Notes under the pieces: model-generated | Database searches by the model: none | Seen by the model: the letters and a program-made list of their open reading frames with translations, nothing else | What the model was told of the DNA's origin: nothing | NCBI GenBank assembly: GCA_016707425.1 | Contig: JADJHU010000001.1 | Span: forward strand, 124,001 to 188,000 | Direction of reading: 5' to 3' | DNA from: Gammaproteobacteria bacterium | Lineage (GTDB): Bacteria; Pseudomonadota; Gammaproteobacteria; Steroidobacterales; Steroidobacteraceae | Length of the DNA stretch: 64,000 bases | Program-made: the position numbers and the translations under genes | In this document: positions 62,317-64,000 of the stretch, one piece after another | Layout of the letters: each line of letters opens with the position of its first letter | How positions within the stretch are numbered: the stretch's first letter is position 1

Positions 62317-63417
62317 ATGCGCATCGGCGTACCGAAGGAAATCAAGGTCCACGAGTATCGTGTCGGGCTCGTCCCGGCGGGCGTGCGTGAACTCGTCCAC
62401 GCGGGCCACGAGCTGATCGTCGAGACACAGGCGGGCGCCGGCATCGGGCTCGCGGACTCGGCCTACGCGGCCGCCGGTGCGCGCGTCGTCCCGAGCGCCG
62501 CGGACGTGTTCGCCGAGGCGGAGCTCATCGTCAAGGTCAAGGAGCCGCAGCCGGGTGAGTGCCGGATGCTGCGCACGGGGCAGGTGCTCTTCGCGTATCT
62601 GCATCTTGCCGCCGACCCCGAGCAGGCCCATGGCCTCCTCGCCTCCGGTGTCACGGCGATCGCCTACGAGACGGTCACCGCGCCTGACGGTTCACTGCCG
62701 CTGCTCACGCCCATGAGCGAGGTCGCCGGACGCATGTCGATCCAGGTGGGCGCCACCTGCCTGCAGAAGGCGGGCGGCGGCTTCGGGGTGCTGCTCGGCG
62801 GCGTGCCGGGCGTCCCGCCCGCCAGAGTGGTGATCATCGGCGGCGGCGTATCCGGCACGCATGCGGCGGAGATCGCCATCGGCTTCAAGGCCGAGGTCGT
62901 CGTGATCGACCGCTCGGTGAAGCGCCTGCGCGAGCTCGATGTGCTCTTCGGCCCGGCACTGCGCACGGTGTACTCGACGCACGATGCCATCGAGGCTCAT
63001 GTGGCCGATGCCGATCTCGTCGTCGGAGCCGTGCTCATTCCGGGAGCCGCGGCGCCGCGGCTGGTGACGCGCGAGATGGTGCGCCGCATGCACGCGGGTG
63101 CCGTGCTCGTCGACATCTCGATCGATCAGGGCGGCTGCTTCGAGACGAGCCACGCGACCACTCATGCGGAGCCGACCTACGTCGTGGACGGCGTCATCCA
63201 CTACTGCGTGAGCAACATGCCGGCAGCCGTGCCCCGCACCTCCACCTTCGCGCTGACGAACGCGACTTTCCCCTTCGTGAAGGCACTTGCCGATCAGGGG
63301 TGGCGCGCAGCGCTCGCGCAGGACCCGCATCTCGCACACGGGCTCACGGTGCACCAAGGCCACATCACGCACGAAGCGGTCGCGCACGACCTGGGGTTGC
63401 CGTACCGGCCCTTATGA
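62317..63417 (+). CDS. ald: Alanine dehydrogenase
   Basis: The protein has 366 residues from the ATG starting MRIGVPKEIKVHEYRVGLVP. VKVKEPQPGECRMLRTGQVL includes the pyruvate-binding Lys, LFAYLHLA the catalytic His, and VVIIGGGVSGTHAAEIAIGF the NAD loop. VDISIDQGGCFETSHATTHA and the C-terminal NMPAAVPRTSTFALTNATFP are diagnostic. It interconverts alanine and pyruvate plus ammonia. It should not be confused with the related pntAA at 32865-33997, which lacks the C-terminal part. Confidence 0.95.
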   Translation: MRIGVPKEIKVHEYRVGLVPAGVRELVHAGHELIVETQAGAGIGLADSAYAAAGARVVPSAADVFAEAELIVKVKEPQPGECRMLRTGQVLFAYLHLAADPEQAHGLLASGVTAIAYETVTAPDGSLPLLTPMSEVAGRMSIQVGATCLQKAGGGFGVLLGGVPGVPPARVVIIGGGVSGTHAAEIAIGFKAEVVVIDRSVKRLRELDVLFGPALRTVYSTHDAIEAHVADADLVVGAVLIPGAAAPRLVTREMVRRMHAGAVLVDISIDQGGCFETSHATTHAEPTYVVDGVIHYCVSNMPAAVPRTSTFALTNATFPFVKALADQGWRAALAQDPHLAHGLTVHQGHITHEAVAHDLGLPYRPL

Positions 63418-63446
63418 AGTCGGCGTGCGTCCCCCCGGACACGTAA

Positions 63447-64000
63447 TCACCGCTCGCCTTCCGGTTCTGCAGGTGCGGCCTGCGGACGTCGGCTCTTGAT
63501 CGACATCCGGCTCGGCAGGTCCACGAGATGTGCCGGCCAGTTCCGCGTGGCGCCCGTCCCGGCCACCGACGCGTACTGCGCATCCCACGGCATCAGGATG
63601 TCCCAGACCGATCCCGTGGTCTGCACGGCCGGCATGATCGGCGGCACTTCGCGCTCCACCTCGGCGCGAAGCAGTGCGGAAAGGCGACCGTGCCGACGAT
63701 AGGTCGCCGCAAGATCGTGCAGCATCACACGCGTCGGCGGGGCCATCGCCTCGGACACGTTCCCGGCACGCAGCGCGTCGTCGGGGCTGACCCAGGCGTG
63801 CTCGCTCGACTCGTGCTCGTTGAGAGCGATTGACTGTCCTTCCGGAAGGGCCGTCACGAAGAAACGCGTGTCGAAGCGCTGCGAGCTCACAGCGGGACTG
63901 ATCCAGTGGCCGAAGTAGACCAGCTGCTCCACTGCGAGCTGAAGCCCAGCCTCCTCGAAGGTCTCGCGGCAGGCGGCGAGATGCAGTGCCACCGCATCGC
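63447..64000 (-). CDS. NUDIX hydrolase family protein (partial)
   Basis: The gene continues beyond the window's right edge; about 184 C-terminal residues are visible. AACRETFEEAGLQLAVEQLV contains the RExxxEExG core of the Nudix box. WISPAVSSQRFDTRFFVTAL and EHAWVSPDDALRAGNVS resemble the Nudt19/CoA-pyrophosphatase-like branch, in which a long C-terminal part follows. The in-frame GTG at 63992 is inside the domain and is not the start. Substrate unknown. Confidence 0.8.
   Translation of the reverse strand, partial: DAVALHLAACRETFEEAGLQLAVEQLVYFGHWISPAVSSQRFDTRFFVTALPEGQSIALNEHESSEHAWVSPDDALRAGNVSEAMAPPTRVMLHDLAATYRRHGRLSALLRAEVEREVPPIMPAVQTTGSVWDILMPWDAQYASVAGTGATRNWPAHLVDLPSRMSIKSRRPQAAPAEPEGER

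Noticed and set aside
1..64000. Mobile element or genomic island borders around the 2-36 kb catabolic region
   Set aside because: No transposase, integrase, phage gene or flanking direct repeat was seen, and no tRNA borders the region; the only tRNA is at 52.8 kb, outside it. Accessory content alone does not prove transfer.
1..64000. CRISPR array or tandem repeats
   Set aside because: No regularly spaced repeats were found. The only notable exact repeat is the two-copy 21-bp promoter element.

Overview
The window is a high-GC (about two-thirds by eye) stretch of a bacterial chromosome, most likely a gammaproteobacterium. The best evidence is the gene order between 35.9 and 52.9 kb: nnr-tsaE-amidase-mutL-miaA-hfq-hflX-hflK-hflC-DUF2065-purA on the minus strand, divergent queG, then pcnB-folK-deoxynucleoside kinase-panB-panC. 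This is the classical gammaproteobacterial housekeeping layout. The accessory content (F420/luciferase-like oxidoreductases, PAPS-type sulfotransferases, many SDRs, CaiB/BaiF, PQQ dehydrogenases, a TonB receptor) is typical of metabolically versatile soil or water lineages such as Steroidobacterales/Nevskiales. That placement is inference.

Layout. 0-1.8 kb: end of a D-Ala-D-Ala carboxypeptidase and a membrane TPR/GT-C-like protein. 1.9-10.3 kb (minus): one long run, beta-propeller lipoprotein, sulfotransferase, TetR, LLM oxidoreductase, sulfotransferase, DUF1254 protein, SDR, TauE. 10.4-13 kb (plus): SDR and a cytochrome c/PQQ propeller dehydrogenase. 13-31.2 kb: a catabolic cluster built around two divergent promoters. 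Leftwards from promoter A (about 21.5 kb) run luxC-like acyl-CoA reductase, benzoylformate-decarboxylase-like TPP enzyme, MFS carrier, IclR regulator, fused CaiB CoA-transferase and a shrunken LLM protein. Rightwards run a LuxE/EhpF-like activating enzyme, a second LuxC and a second LuxE-like enzyme. From promoter B (about 29.2 kb) run a TonB receptor plus LLM oxidoreductase leftwards and a second cytochrome/PQQ dehydrogenase rightwards. Promoters A and B carry the same 21-bp sequence, so these four transcripts probably form one regulon. 31.2-36 kb: pntAA-pntAB-pntB transhydrogenase, an SDR and an LLM protein. 36-52.8 kb: housekeeping block. 52.8-64 kb: tRNA-Glu(CTC) with its promoter, a secreted nucleoside hydrolase, an MgtA-like P-type ATPase, a rhomboid protease, an SDR/DUF35/thiolase operon, a second P-type ATPase, alanine dehydrogenase and a partial NUDIX hydrolase.

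How the cluster may work (inference): the receptor brings a substrate through the outer membrane, the periplasmic PQQ enzymes oxidise an alcohol and pass electrons to haem c, and the MFS carrier imports the product. TPP decarboxylase, LuxE-type activation and LuxC reductase/dehydrogenase chemistry then meet at an aldehyde, while CaiB/BaiF moves CoA. The two LuxE-like proteins look complementary: one keeps the C-terminal cysteine motif but has a degenerate ATP loop, and the other keeps the ATP loop but lacks the C-terminal motif.

Quality caution: at least ten apparent single-base indels break eight genes, including housekeeping ones (pntAA, pcnB, the cell-wall amidase). This looks more like residual sequencing error than gene decay. 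No rRNA, CRISPR array, transposase or phage gene was seen, and no gene-free gap exceeds 300 bases.
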